This document shows, piece after piece, positions 1 to 10,488 of a stretch of 64,000 nt of DNA. Position 1 is the stretch's first letter, and each line of letters begins with the position of its first letter. The notes under the pieces are model-generated. The model was not told where the DNA came from and ran no database searches. It saw only the letters and a program-made list of their open reading frames with translations. This stretch comes from Platerodrilus igneus (taxonomy: Eukaryota > Arthropoda > Insecta > Coleoptera > Lycidae): NCBI GenBank assembly GCA_036346225.1, contig JARFIW010001344.1, forward strand, positions 875,001 to 939,000, read 5' to 3'. The translations under genes were made by a program, and so were the position numbers.

Positions 1-859
1 TAATTATTAACACCCCCGAAAAATAGCAAAGAAATTCATACTTCTTTCACGCTATACGCCAAAACTGCCTACTTTTGTTTATTCATTTGTCGTTGCAAAT
101 TTGAATAATTGGTACAGTACTCGCGATTATAACTAGACTTTATTACCTTGCATCTTCTTTTCTAAGTGCACTAAATTACTTTCATTGTAGCACGTAAAGA
201 ACAAACTGTTTTAAAGTATTAAATAATCACCAAAATATACGAGCAAACTGTTTAAATTATTCTATCAAAATCGGAAACTAAAAAGCACTGTTTAAGGCAT
301 TGAATCAAATCGAAAATCTAAGAGCACTTTTTAAAGCATCGAATAGTCAAAATTTAAGAGAGAGAAACTCATATTAACCTGGGTATATAGCGATTAGCCT
401 GTCTGTCGGTTTTGTCTACCACTTCTACGATTTGAATATTATTGGGTTTTTACAAGCTTTTATGGGTGTTATATGTTCCTAACGGTTCAATTAACTCTAA
501 TTAAAAATAATACCCTTTAATTTTTTAGTGACTCCTAATCAAATATTAATTATTATCTGTACATTTTGTTTAATACCGGTTACTTAAACTTGAATCAATT
601 AATATAAATTTTGCACGTAATTTCCATTTGTTTCTTTACTCGGAATAATTATATTACACGTTGAGCATTTTAATACTGCTTCCTTTTTTTTTATAGCAAG
701 CGTCTTGTAAATAATTTAACTACCTTATTTTTAATGAAACGAATGAATTTTTATGCTTCACGGTTTTAATAACGCGTACTTTTTCCCAAAGCTTCTACAA
801 GGTGGTTAAAATTATTTGATGTGATTATTTACTTTTCTACCCTGGTCTAAATATGAGTA
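1..859 (-). mobile_element. 3' LTR (partial) of retroelement copy A
   Basis: This segment is nearly identical to 6,551-7,410 and homologous to 11,300-12,622 and 18,880-20,242, which are LTRs of the same family. The element reads on the minus strand, so this is its 3' LTR, cut by the window start. The minus-strand 5' terminus is TACTCAT at about 859, directly next to a polypurine tract. Like copy B, it lacks about 470 bp that LTR copy C has (11,707-12,180): the sequence jumps from 'ggttttgtc' to 'taccacttctacg' near 410. I see no gene inside it. Confidence 0.8.
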
Positions 860-873
860 TTTTCCCCCTATTT
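860..873 (-). other. polypurine tract of copy A
   Basis: On the minus strand this reads AAATAGGGGGAAAA and sits exactly against the LTR start TACTCAT. That is where a plus-strand priming site belongs in an LTR retroelement. Equivalent tracts lie at about 7,411-7,424 and 20,243-20,256. Confidence 0.7.
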
Positions 874-956
874 GAATACAAATAATCCCACTTATTTGAA
901 TTCAAATATAAAGCATTTAGACTGCCAAAAAAAAATTTACAAAAAAATTGCCTATC

Positions 957-1332
957 TCTCTCTACCCTTATCTATTTATCTTACCTAACTTATATCCAAT
1001 CCAAAAAAAATATTTACACCTATCCTATATCTCTATCCTATTCCTAACTCTCACCTAATTCTATAAACCGAAATTATCCCTAACTTCATCCTACTTATCC
1101 ATCTAATCCTATATACATCATATATATCTATCCTATTCTTATTCTATTTTAACTCCCACTAATCTTATAAAAATATCTACCCTTAACCTATCTTATTTTC
1201 TTCCTACATTTAATTTTCCTTCTCATCCTATATACCTATTTCTAACTATCTCCCCTATTTATCCTATACCTAGCTTTATTTTCTATAAACACCTACTTCT
1301 ACTCTTCTATATACACCTATTCTACCCCTATC
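957..1332 (-). other. G-depleted pyrimidine/A tract between pol remnant and PPT
   Basis: The plus strand is built from C, T and A in phrases such as CCTATCCTATAT, with only two G in positions 961-1,320. On the minus (element) strand it is therefore C-free and purine/T-rich. It has no clean ORF in the element sense and separates the pol remnant from the LTR. The same tract is conserved at about 7,497-7,886 and, diverged, at 20,320-20,655. Confidence 0.7.
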
Positions 1333-2439
1333 CTATTTAAATCTAACTCTCTTCTTGACCCTCCACGTCTTTCTTCTCACCAACCTAATACTCTTCATCC
1401 CTATTTCTCCCCCTTCTATATCTATACGTATCATCGCTGTTATCTCACATACAATAAACTTTTCATCCCTATTATCCTGACTCTTAAATACTACTTCTTC
1501 TTCAGTCCCTACACTTGTCTGTTTCTTATTTATTATTATTTTCTTTTCTGCCGACAAACCAAACGATACTACCTTAAAATTATCGATTTTTCTCTCTACG
1601 GAAAATCCTGTGTACCTTCTAGAATTCTTGTGTAATGGAATCAGCCAGAATAAACTCCTTAAATCTACTTTATTAAAAACAAACTTGCCATTTAACCTCG
1701 TCAAAAATGTGTCCATGGATGGTGGACAATGGAATTGCGGTTTGGTCCGTTGATTAATTTTCCGTGCATCTTTAATTAATTCTGCCTTCACCTGCTCCCG
1801 ATATGCTGTTTTTACCACCACTAATTCTGCATGTTTTTGTACTAAAGCTTGAACCTCTACTATCCTATCCTCTGGACATCTAATTGTGTTGATCTGTTTA
1901 ACTTCATCATCCTCTACCTCTACTTTAATACTAAACCCCGTGTCATCCTCCGTGACTTCATAACTGCCCTTCCATGGCACTACCCTATCCTTAATCCTTA
2001 TTACCTTCCGTTCCATATCTATCAAAACCCCTAACTTCATCATACAGTCAACACCTAAAATGCTCTGAAACTTTAGTCCAGGTACAATTACAAACTCCTG
2101 TTCACAGCTTAAACCTCCTATATCTATCCTAAGCACCACAACACTATTTACTACAGCAAACTTCTTTTTATTTGAAGCTACTAAATGGCTACGCTTTATA
2201 GGCATAATTCTATCACAAACCTTATCCCTAATTTTGCTGACGAATTCCTCCGATATTAAACTCGCCTCTGCCCCTGTATCAAGTAATACTTCTACATTAT
2301 TCTCAAAAATTCCTATATTAATAATTGGAAAACATAATTTTTCATCAGTTTCTGGCTCTACTTCCTCCTCAATTTTGAAAAATTCACGTGGATGTTCATA
2401 TACATTTACACTGAAATCTAGTGGTCTGTCGCGTTCTAA
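1333..2439 (-). pseudogene. protease plus truncated reverse transcriptase, copy A
   Basis: This is the pol-frame remnant of a Ty3/gypsy-type retroelement. The aspartic protease motif DTGAEASLIS lies near 2,245-2,285, where proteases of this class cut the polyprotein. Near 1,560-1,720 follows an RT fragment with the first catalytic Asp in KVDLRS, then the conserved IPL and YTGFSV blocks. It stops before the YxDD box. The text changes abruptly after FGLSAE into a basic C-terminal tail rich in Arg/Lys ending at 1,333. RT palm end, RNase H and integrase are absent. The frame is open from 2,439, exactly the -1 frame reached from gag at TTTTTAG (2,436-2,444). It cannot encode a working polymerase. 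Copies B and D share the same junction. Confidence 0.8.
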
Positions 2440-2444
2440 AAATC
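2436..2444 (-). promoter_or_regulatory. candidate -1 frameshift site between gag and pol, copy A
   Basis: The minus strand reads GATTTTTAG. The gag frame decodes GAT TTT and stops at TAG. A one-base backward slip on the T run gives TTA GAA CGC and enters the protease frame, which is open to 1,333. The site is conserved in copies B (8,991-8,999) and D (21,692-21,700). It is not a canonical X XXY YYZ heptamer, so programmed slippage is an inference. Confidence 0.5.
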
Positions 2445-3657
2445 CTGTCCAGGTCTGTTTTCCCTACTTGGTCCTGGTCTAGCCGTCACCTCAGCGTATG
2501 TCCTAGGCGTTTCCATTTGTTCCGTGTCTGTATTAGCAGTCCCCTCATGTCCGGTGAACTATTCCTTCTGGTAGGTTCCGGTCTCGGTGCAGGTCCCTTC
2601 CTAAACTATTACTTCTAAAGTATGGTCGTCGCTGTTCCCAATTCTGTCGCTGGTATCCGTAACTATTCCCCTTCTAGCATAGTTGTCCCGTCTATTGTCA
2701 AACCTAACTGTGTTGATCTGTCTTTCCCTATTATCCGAGGTCGTCCACTACTTACGTCGTCGTACCTCTGCAGGTATTCTAAAACATTTCTCTGTCCACT
2801 ATGTTCTGTAGTGCTACGTGTTGTCTTACTTCTACCTCGAAGTATCGTGATAAATACTTAATAATTTGTCGGTCCGTCATTGGTGGGTTCAGTTGCTTTG
2901 CTATGCTATACTTGCGTATAGCATATTGCTCCCTACTTCCTGAAAATTCTCCCTTAAATTTCATTGTGATTAAGTCGTCTCGTACCTGGTCTTGTCTGTG
3001 GTCACTCCAGTAGTGCTTTAAAAATCTGCCTTCAAAGTCCGTGTAGGTGTCAATTTCCGGTCCTACTAAATTATACCATGCTTCCGCGTTGTCTTTCAAT
3101 AAAGCCTTTATCGTATTCAGTTTAGTCTGTTCGTCAAATAAATTTCCCACTAGATTTCTTACACTATTAATAAAAATTTGTGGATTTACCCTGTTATCGC
3201 CATAAAACTTCATGTGTTGGTCCAATGATACGCCACCTGTATAAAATCTGGGACCATCCCCCGTTAAATTTGACATGTTGTATTTAATACTACTAACTTC
3301 GCGTTCTACCCTGCCTAACTGATCCCAACATGAGTCCGTTACTTCAGTCATTTTTACATTTATTTCTTCTTCACAAAAAATGCGTACTTCGGACCTTAAA
3401 TGTCCCATTTCCTGTCGAAGACCTGTAATATCACGCTCATTTTTTTCAACCCTATTTTCTACTTCCCCCAGTTTCACGGTAAGACTATCTTTAAATTCTG
3501 TAAATTCTTTAGTATTTTGTTCAATTTTCCCACTTATCTGCTCTAATTTTCTATTGGATTCATCGTTCATCCTCTCTAGCATTCTCATTATCATCTCGTT
3601 TCCTTGATCCCCTGATTCCGTCCTCGACTGATCTCTACTGCCTCCAGCTTCTTCCAT
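2436..3657 (-). pseudogene. gag of retroelement copy A
   Basis: This is the structural protein of the retroelement. From the ATG at 3,657 the product has a short acidic/polar start, then a long coiled coil (heptads through about 3,360-3,590). A retrotransposon gag core follows, with the recognisable FLKHYW and DNAEAWYNLVG blocks (about 2,960-3,220). Its C-terminus is Arg-rich with many RR and RG pairs and no CCHC zinc knuckle. The frame is continuous to about 2,779, where one A is missing from a run relative to copy B, and the remaining C-terminus is out of frame. Length would be about 406 codons. The coiled coil plus basic tail suggest particle assembly and RNA binding, by family analogy only. 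Confidence 0.75.
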
Positions 3658-3854
3658 TTTCGAATTTTTCCCACACAATGCACTATCGTCACTTCCAATT
3701 TACACTCCTTGACTCCTTAACCACTCTTTTCTCTGCATACGTTCTACTCACTCACACACACTCTAAACTACTCTTAAATTTATACACAAACAGAAACTCT
3801 CTTTCTCAGATCGCCAGTTTCCTAGAATAAAATCACAAAAATTTTATTTGGAAC

Positions 3855-3928
3855 TCGAGCCTCACTTTTGGGTCGCCAAGAATGCTGTGTTTCCCTGTAT
3901 TCTAATCGAGCCTCACGAATTGGCGTCA
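3855..3928 (-). other. two tandem tRNA-Lys-type primer-binding modules, copy A
   Basis: On the plus strand, 3,855-3,878 (TCGAGCCTCACTTTTGGGTCGCCA in pieces) and 3,906-3,928 both resemble the 3' end of tRNA-Lys (GCCCCACGTTGGGCGCCA). The minus strand therefore carries PBS-like sites starting TGGCG. Each is followed on the plus strand by AAGAATGCTGTG, the LTR terminus motif. The first module sits where a functional PBS belongs, between LTR end and gag. The second is an extra copy 51 bp away. Confidence 0.7.
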
Positions 3929-3930
3929 AG

Positions 3931-3966
3931 AATGCTGTGAAACTTACAAAGAGCCTATTAAATTAC
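3931..3966 (-). mobile_element. stub of the 5' LTR of copy A
   Basis: TGCTGTGAAAC through CTATTAAATTA matches the start of LTR B (5,745-5,780) and LTR C (10,491-10,527), then homology stops. The 5' LTR of copy A is truncated here and followed by unrelated DNA. Confidence 0.65.
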
Positions 3967-4947
3967 TTAGATATTGCTTAGACATTACTTAGAGATGTTT
4001 TTAGTACTAACTGCAAATTTTTACTAGCTTGTACTTCACGCACTTCTACAATTTATTTACTTGAATTATTTTCCTTATTTAATTTTGTTACTTTTGATCT
4101 CACTTAGTTTCAGATTCACGTAATAAATTCGTCTAGACTGGTATAGACGTGCGACGTTAATGAAATAAATGCATCTTATCAGTTTATGTTTCTTATATAG
4201 AACAAGTTTGTTTCCTCCTATCTCTTAACCTTTTGGATTTATTCAGAATTTGTTACGCTATATATTTAACTTTGTACAAAGACATAATTTTGTATTGGAA
4301 TTTGTTAACAAGTGTGGTAATTTTATGTTTGAAACATCATTACTTTTGTACATGAATTTATTAAATTTTGTATTTAATTCTGCACGTATAACAAAACCTA
4401 TGGTTCCATATTTTGTTTACCCATGTCGGGCTTTACAAAAATGTCGCGATTTCTACATTTCTATTGTCACGTACGCATTTTGCTCTATTATCTATATCTT
4501 AATGCGTTATGAAGTTTGCTCGTTTTTTAAAAGTTTGTTTTATGCGTTTTATTGCCTTCTATTCCTTACGCCATGCGTTGAGTTTTAAAGAGATTTGTTT
4601 CACGTTTAAATATGCATAATTTGTATTTATTAGGAGTTTGTGAATGTGCTAAATGTTTCTAAAATGAATTGGGTTGCGCCCAGAATTATTTATTTTACAA
4701 ATTGTAGGTCAGCTACTACAGAATTTTGCTTCCCTTAATTTTATACAGGGTGATTTGTATTTGCTTTGGCACTTGTGAATGCTTTAAATATTTAGAAATG
4801 TATTGAATGATTCCAAAATCATTTATTTTGATTAATGTTTTTAAGTTATTGCAGAATGAGCTTATTTTTATTGCTTGGGTTTAGTTGTTAATTTTTTACA
4901 AGGTGATTGGAATATACTTTTTGCATAATGAACGAATTATGTACTTT

Positions 4948-4950
<3 letters not shown>
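3967..4950. other. unassigned AT-rich spacer
   Basis: About 1 kb with no convincing coding sequence. It contains ACAGGGTGAT-type phrases at about 4,745 and 4,900 that recur in the solo-LTR-like segments near 15,045 and 27,250, and it runs into a (TA)n-derived satellite. It may be the end of another decayed LTR unit. One ORF of 112 codons (4,250-4,588, plus) has low-complexity hydrophobic content and no recognised domain. Confidence 0.4.
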
Positions 4951-4993
<43 letters not shown>

Positions 4994-5081
4994 GTATATA
5001 TGTATATATGTATATATGTATATATGTATATATTATATATGTATATATGTATATATTATATATGTATATATGTATATATTA

Positions 5082-5144
<63 letters not shown>

Positions 5145-5691
5145 ATATTATATATGTATATATTATATATATATATATGTATATATATATGTATATATGT
5201 ATATATGTATATATATATATATGTATATATGTATATATGTATATATGTATATATGTATATATGTATATATGTATATATGTATATATGTATATATGTATAT
5301 ATGTATATATGTATATATGTATATATGTATATATGTATATATTATATATGTATATATGTATATATGTATATATGTATATATATATATATGTATATATGTA
5401 TATGTATATATGTATATATGTATATGTATATATGTATATATGTATATATATATATGTATATATGTATATATGTATATATGTATATATGTATATATGTATA
5501 TATGTATATATGTATATATGTATATATATATATATGTATATATGTATATATGTATATATGTATATATGTATATATGTATATATGTATATATGTATATATG
5601 TATATATGTATATATGTATATATGTATATATGTATATATGTATATATGTATATATGTATATATGTATATATGTATATATATATATACATAT
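4950..5691. repeat. (TA)n / (GTATATAT)n satellite tract
   Basis: A 740-bp tract starts as pure TA and becomes an 8-bp repeat GTATATAT interrupted by TA-only and TATTATAT runs. It is readable in all frames on both strands as Tyr/Ile/Val/Cys strings, which are artefacts. It marks the left border of LTR B. Confidence 0.95.
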
Positions 5692-5695
5692 ATAT

Positions 5696-7410
5696 TGCTG
5701 TGTTTCCCTGTATTCTAATCGAGCCTCACGAATTGGCGTCAAGAATGCTGTGAAACCTACAAAGAGCCTATTAAATTAACTGGTCCGTTGACTTTCTTCT
5801 GTTAGTCGCCTCTTTACTCTTTTCCGTCTCGGCTGCTCACCTAGTTAAACCTTCATCCTCATTCATAAAAAAAACAAACACATTCCTACCACAAACATCA
5901 ACGTTAACTCTATTTACATCAATATTCACAATACATTAAAATTGCAAAATTAAAATTCAGCATAAATTTCAGTATCAGAAAATTTCAAGATTAAATTTGT
6001 TATCATTTTAATGCGCATCCAGAATTAAAGTCCTTGTAGGATGCCTACTAATTAATATAACAATATATGCAGACCTGAGTCTGAGTACAACGGGAGCATC
6101 TCCCACCCCTTTACGTTAATTAACCAGGTTCGTCTAATTGAGCTCAAAGACATACCCAAATTTTCATCAAGAAAATAAATACTTAATACTCCTTTCTACT
6201 TAAACAAGAAAATTTTATCTTAAAATTAAAATTAGTTGTTAGTACAAATTCACTATTGTCCATTTTAAGTAAATAAATTATAAAGTTATTCAACACACAC
6301 CAAAACATCAAAAATCGAACAACAAAGTATAAGTTACCTGAAGGTTACTGCACTAGTGGCTTCAAAGTACATCGTCCTTGCTAATTTCACCATTCCAACT
6401 GGGTTATATTTAGGTCCTCGGATTACAAGTCGCTTTTCAAGATTTTCTCTACACCACCATTCATCTAAAGTTGTTTCAGAGCTTCTCAGGACTCCTCTAT
6501 GTATATCAAAATCTTGTTTTGTGGATCCAATCACGATTACGAATACCATTTAATTATTAACACCCCCCGAAAAATAGCAAAGAAATTCATACTTCTTTCA
6601 CGCTATACGCCAAAACTGCCTACTTTTGTTTATTCATTTGTCGTTGCAAATTTGAATAATTGGTACAGTACTCGCGATTATAACTAGACTTTATTACCTT
6701 GCATCTTCTTTTCTAAGTGCACTAAATTACTTTCATTGTAGCACGTAAAGAACAAACTGTTTTAAAGTATTAAATAATCACCAAAATATACGAGCAAACT
6801 GTTTAAATTATTCTATCAAAATCGGAAACTAAAAAGCACTGTTTAAGGCATTGAATCAAATCGAAAATCTAAGAGCACTTTTTAAAGCATCGAATAGTCA
6901 AAATTTAAGAGAAAGAAACTCATATTAACCTGGGTATATAGCGATTAGCCTGTCTGTCGGTTTTGTCTACCACTTCTACGATTTGAATATTATTGGGTTT
7001 TTACAAGCTTTTATGGGTGTTATATGTTCCTAACGGTTCAATTAACTCCAATTAAAAATAATACCCTTTAATTTTTTAGTGACTCCTAATCAAATATTAA
7101 TTATTATCTGTACATTTTGTTTAATACCGGTTACTTAAACTTGAATCAATTAATATAAATTTTGCACGTAATTTCCATTTGTTTCTTTACTCGGAATAAT
7201 TATATTACACGTTGAGCATTTTAATACTGCTTCCTTTTTTTTTATAGCAAGCGTCTTGTAAATAATTTAACTACCTTATTTTTAATGAAACGAATGAATT
7301 TTTATGCTTCACGGTTTTAATAACGCGCACTTTTTCCCAAAGCTTCTACACGGTGGTTAAAATTATTTGATGTGATTATTTACTTTTCTACCCTGGTCTA
7401 AATATGAGTA
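5696..7410 (-). mobile_element. 3' LTR of copy B (1.7 kb)
   Basis: This LTR begins at TGCTGTG immediately after the satellite and ends at ATGAGTA next to the polypurine tract at 7,411. It contains one PBS-like module (5,719-5,741) near its left end. In the element sense it runs TACTCAT...CACAGCA. It lacks the segment that LTR C holds at 11,707-12,180, the same deletion as LTR A. No internal gene is supported. Confidence 0.8.
5719..5741 (-). repeat. PBS-like module inside LTR B
   Basis: TCGAGCCTCACGAATTGGCG plus TCA on the plus strand is the same module as 3,906-3,928 and 10,466-10,488. Here it lies inside the LTR, flanked on both sides by TGCTGTG. Confidence 0.65.
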
Positions 7411-7496
7411 TTTTTCCCCTATTTGAATACAAATAATCCCACTTATTTGAATTCAAATATAAAGCATTTAGACTGCCAAAAAAAAATTTACAAAAA

Positions 7497-7886
7497 AATT
7501 GCCTATCTCTCTCTACCCTTATCTATTTATCTTACCTAACTTATATCCAATCCAAAAAAAATATTTACACCTATCCTATATCTCTATCCTATTCCTAACT
7601 CTCACCTAATTCTATAAACCGAAATTATCCCTAACTTCATCCTACTTATCCATCTAATCCTATATACATCATATATATCTATCCTATTCTTATTCTATTT
7701 TTAACTCCCCACTAATCTTATAAGAAATATCTACCCTTAACCTATCTTATTTTCTTCCTACATTTAATTTTCCTTCTCATCCTATATACCTATTTCTAAC
7801 TATCTCCCCTATTTATCCTATACCTAGCTTTATTTTCTATAAACACCTACTTCTACTCTTCTATATACACCTATTCTACCCCTATC
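7497..7886 (-). other. G-depleted tract, copy B
   Basis: This is the copy B equivalent of 957-1,332 and shows the same near absence of G on the plus strand. It lies between the pol remnant and the polypurine tract. Confidence 0.65.
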
Positions 7887-8994
7887 CTATTTAAATCTAA
7901 CTCTCTTCTTGACCCTCCACGTCTTTCTTCTCACCAACCTAATACTCTTCATCCCTATTTCTCCCCCTTCTATATCTATACGTATCATCGCTGTTATCTC
8001 ACATACAATAAACTTTTCATCCCTATTATCCTGACTCTTAAATACTACTTCTTCTTCAGTCCCTACACTTGTCTGTTTCTTATTTATTATTATTTTCTTT
8101 TCTGCCGACAAACCAAACGATACTACCTTAAAATTATCGATTTTTCTCTCTACGGAAAATCCTGTGTACCTTCTAGAATTCTTGTGTAATGGAATCAGCC
8201 AGAATAAACTCCTTAAATCTACTTTATTAAAAACAAACTTGCCATTTAACCTCGTCAAAAATGTGTCCATGGATGGTGGACAATGGAATTGCGGTTTGGT
8301 CCGTTGATTAATTTTCCGTGCATCCTTTAATTAATTCTGCCTTCACCTGCTCCCGATATGCTGTTTTTACCCCCACTAATTCTGCATGTTTTTGTACTAA
8401 AGCTTGAACCTCTACTATCCTATCCTCTGGACATCTTATTGTGTTGATCTGTTTAACTTCATCATCCTCTACCTCTACTTTAATACTAAACCCCGTGTCA
8501 TCCTCCGTGACTTCATAACTGCCCTTCCATGGCAATACCCTATCCTTAATCCTTATTACCTTCCGTTCCATATCTATCAAAACCCCTAACTTCATCATAC
8601 AGTCAACACCTAAAATGCTCTGAAACTTTAGTCCAGGTACAATTACAAACTCCTGTTCACAGCTTAAACCTCCTATATCTATCCTAAGCACCACAACACT
8701 ATTTACTACAGCAAACTTCTTTTTATTTGAAGCTACTAAATGGCTACGCTTTATAGGCATAATTCTCTCACAAACCTTATCCCTAATTTTGCTGACGAAT
8801 TCCTCCGATATTAAACTCGCCTCTGCCCCTGTATCAAGTAATACTTCTACATTATTCTCAAAAATTCCTATATTAATGATTGGCAAACATAATTTTTCCT
8901 CAGTTTCTGGCTCTACTTCCTCCTCAATTTTGAAAAATTCACGTGGATGTTCATATACATTTACACTGAAATCTAGTGGTCTGTCGCGTTCTAA
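7887..8994 (-). pseudogene. protease plus truncated reverse transcriptase, copy B
   Basis: Near-identical to copy A. The frame entered at the TTTTTAG site (8,991-8,999) runs through the protease, with DTGAEASLIS near 8,800-8,840, to 8,308. There an extra T near 8,325 breaks it. The RT fragment with KVDLRS and YTGFSV then resumes in another frame (7,887-8,270). The RT ends at the same FGLSAE junction as copy A, so the YxDD box, RNase H and integrase are missing. The shared truncation means the deletion predates the duplication, whereas the frameshift is private to copy B. Confidence 0.8.
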
Positions 8995-10217
8995 AAATCC
9001 TGTCCAGGTCTGTTTTCCCTACTTGGTCCAGGTCTAGCCGTCACCTCAGCGTATGTCCTAGGCGTTTCCATTTGTTCCGTGTCTGTATTAGCAGTCCCCC
9101 TCATGTCCGGTGAACTATTCCTTCTGGTAGGTTCCGGTCTCGGTGCAGGTCCCCTTCCTAAACTATTACTTCTAAAGTATGGTCGTCGCTGTTCCCAATT
9201 CTGTCGCTGGTATCCGTAACTATTCCCCCTTCTAGCATAGTTGTCCCGTCTATTGTCAAACCTAACTGTGTTGATCTGTCTTTCCCTATTATCCCGAGGT
9301 CGTCCACTACTTACGTCGTCGTACCTCTGCAGGTATTCTAAAAACATTTCTCTGTCCACTATGTTCTGTAGTGCTACGTGTTGTCTTACTTCTACCTCGA
9401 AGTATCGTGATAAATACTTGATAATTTGTCGGTCCGTCATTGGTGGGTTCAGTTGCTTTGCTATGCTATACTTGCGTATAGCCTATTGCTCCCTACTTCC
9501 TGAAAATTCTCCCTTAAATTTCCCTGTGATTAAGTCGTCTCGTACCTGGTCTTGTCTGTTGTCACTCCAGTAGTGCTTTAAAAATCTGCCTTCAAAGTCC
9601 GTGTAGGTGTCAATTTCCGGTCCTACTAAATTATACCATGCTTCCGCGTTGTCTTTCAATAAAGCCTTTATCGTATTCAGTTTAGTCTGTTCGTCAAATA
9701 AATTTCCCACTAGATTTCTTACACTATTAATAAAAATTTGTGGATTTACCCTGTTATCGCCATAAAACTTCATGTGTTGGTCCAATGATACGCCACCTGT
9801 ATAAAATCTGGGACCATCCCCCGTTAAATTTGACATGTTGTATTTAATACTACTAACTTCGCGTTCTACCCTGCCTAACTGATCCCAACATGAGTCCGTT
9901 ACTTCAGTCATTTTTACATTTATTTCTTCTTCACAAAAAATGCGTACTTCGGACCTTAAATGTCCCATTTCCTGTCGAAGACCTGTAATATCACGCTCAT
10001 TTTTTTCAACCCTATTTTCTACTTCCCCCAGTTTCACGGTAAGACTATCTTTAAATTCTGTAAATTCTTTAGTATTTTGTTCAATTTTCCCGCTTATCTG
10101 CTCTAATTTTCTATTGGATTCATCGTTCATCCTCTCTAGCATTCTCATTATCATCTCGTTTCCTTGATCCCCTGATTCCGTCCTCGACTAATCTCTACTG
10201 CCTCCAGCTTCTTCCAT
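8991..10217 (-). pseudogene. gag of retroelement copy B
   Basis: Same architecture as copy A: coiled coil (about 9,920-10,150), gag core with FLKHYW, and an Arg-rich C-terminus (8,991-9,330) that is in frame here. Two nonsense mutations break it. One lies near 10,190, where a Gln codon became TAG just after the start. The other lies near 9,481, where a Tyr codon became TAG. Copies A and B are broken at different places, so they decayed independently after duplication. The gag stop is the TAG of the TTTTTAG site. Confidence 0.75.
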
Positions 10218-10414
10218 TTTCGAATTTTTCCCACACAATGCACTATCGTCACTTCCAATTTCCACTCCTTGACTCCTTAACCACTCTTTTCTCTGCATAC
10301 GTTCTACTCACTCATACACACTCTAAACTACTCTTAAATTTATACACAAACAGAAACTCTCTTTCTCAGATCGCCAGTTTCCTAGAATAAAATCACAAAA
10401 ATTTTATTTGGAAC

Positions 10415-10488
10415 TCGAGCCTCACTTTTGGGTCGCCAAGAATGCTGTGTTTCCCTGTATTCTAATCGAGCCTCACGAATTGGCGCCA
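10415..10488 (-). other. tandem PBS modules, copy B
   Basis: Modules at 10,415-10,438 and 10,466-10,488 match those of copy A. The second keeps GGCGCCA intact on the plus strand, the closest match in the window to the tRNA-Lys 3' end. The first is adjacent to gag and is the likely working PBS; the second lies within the LTR end. Confidence 0.7.

Noticed and set aside
4885..5779. ORFs of 228-290 codons on both strands
   Set aside because: They are translations of the TA/GTATATAT satellite and consist only of Tyr, Ile, Val, Cys, Met or Thr/His repeats.
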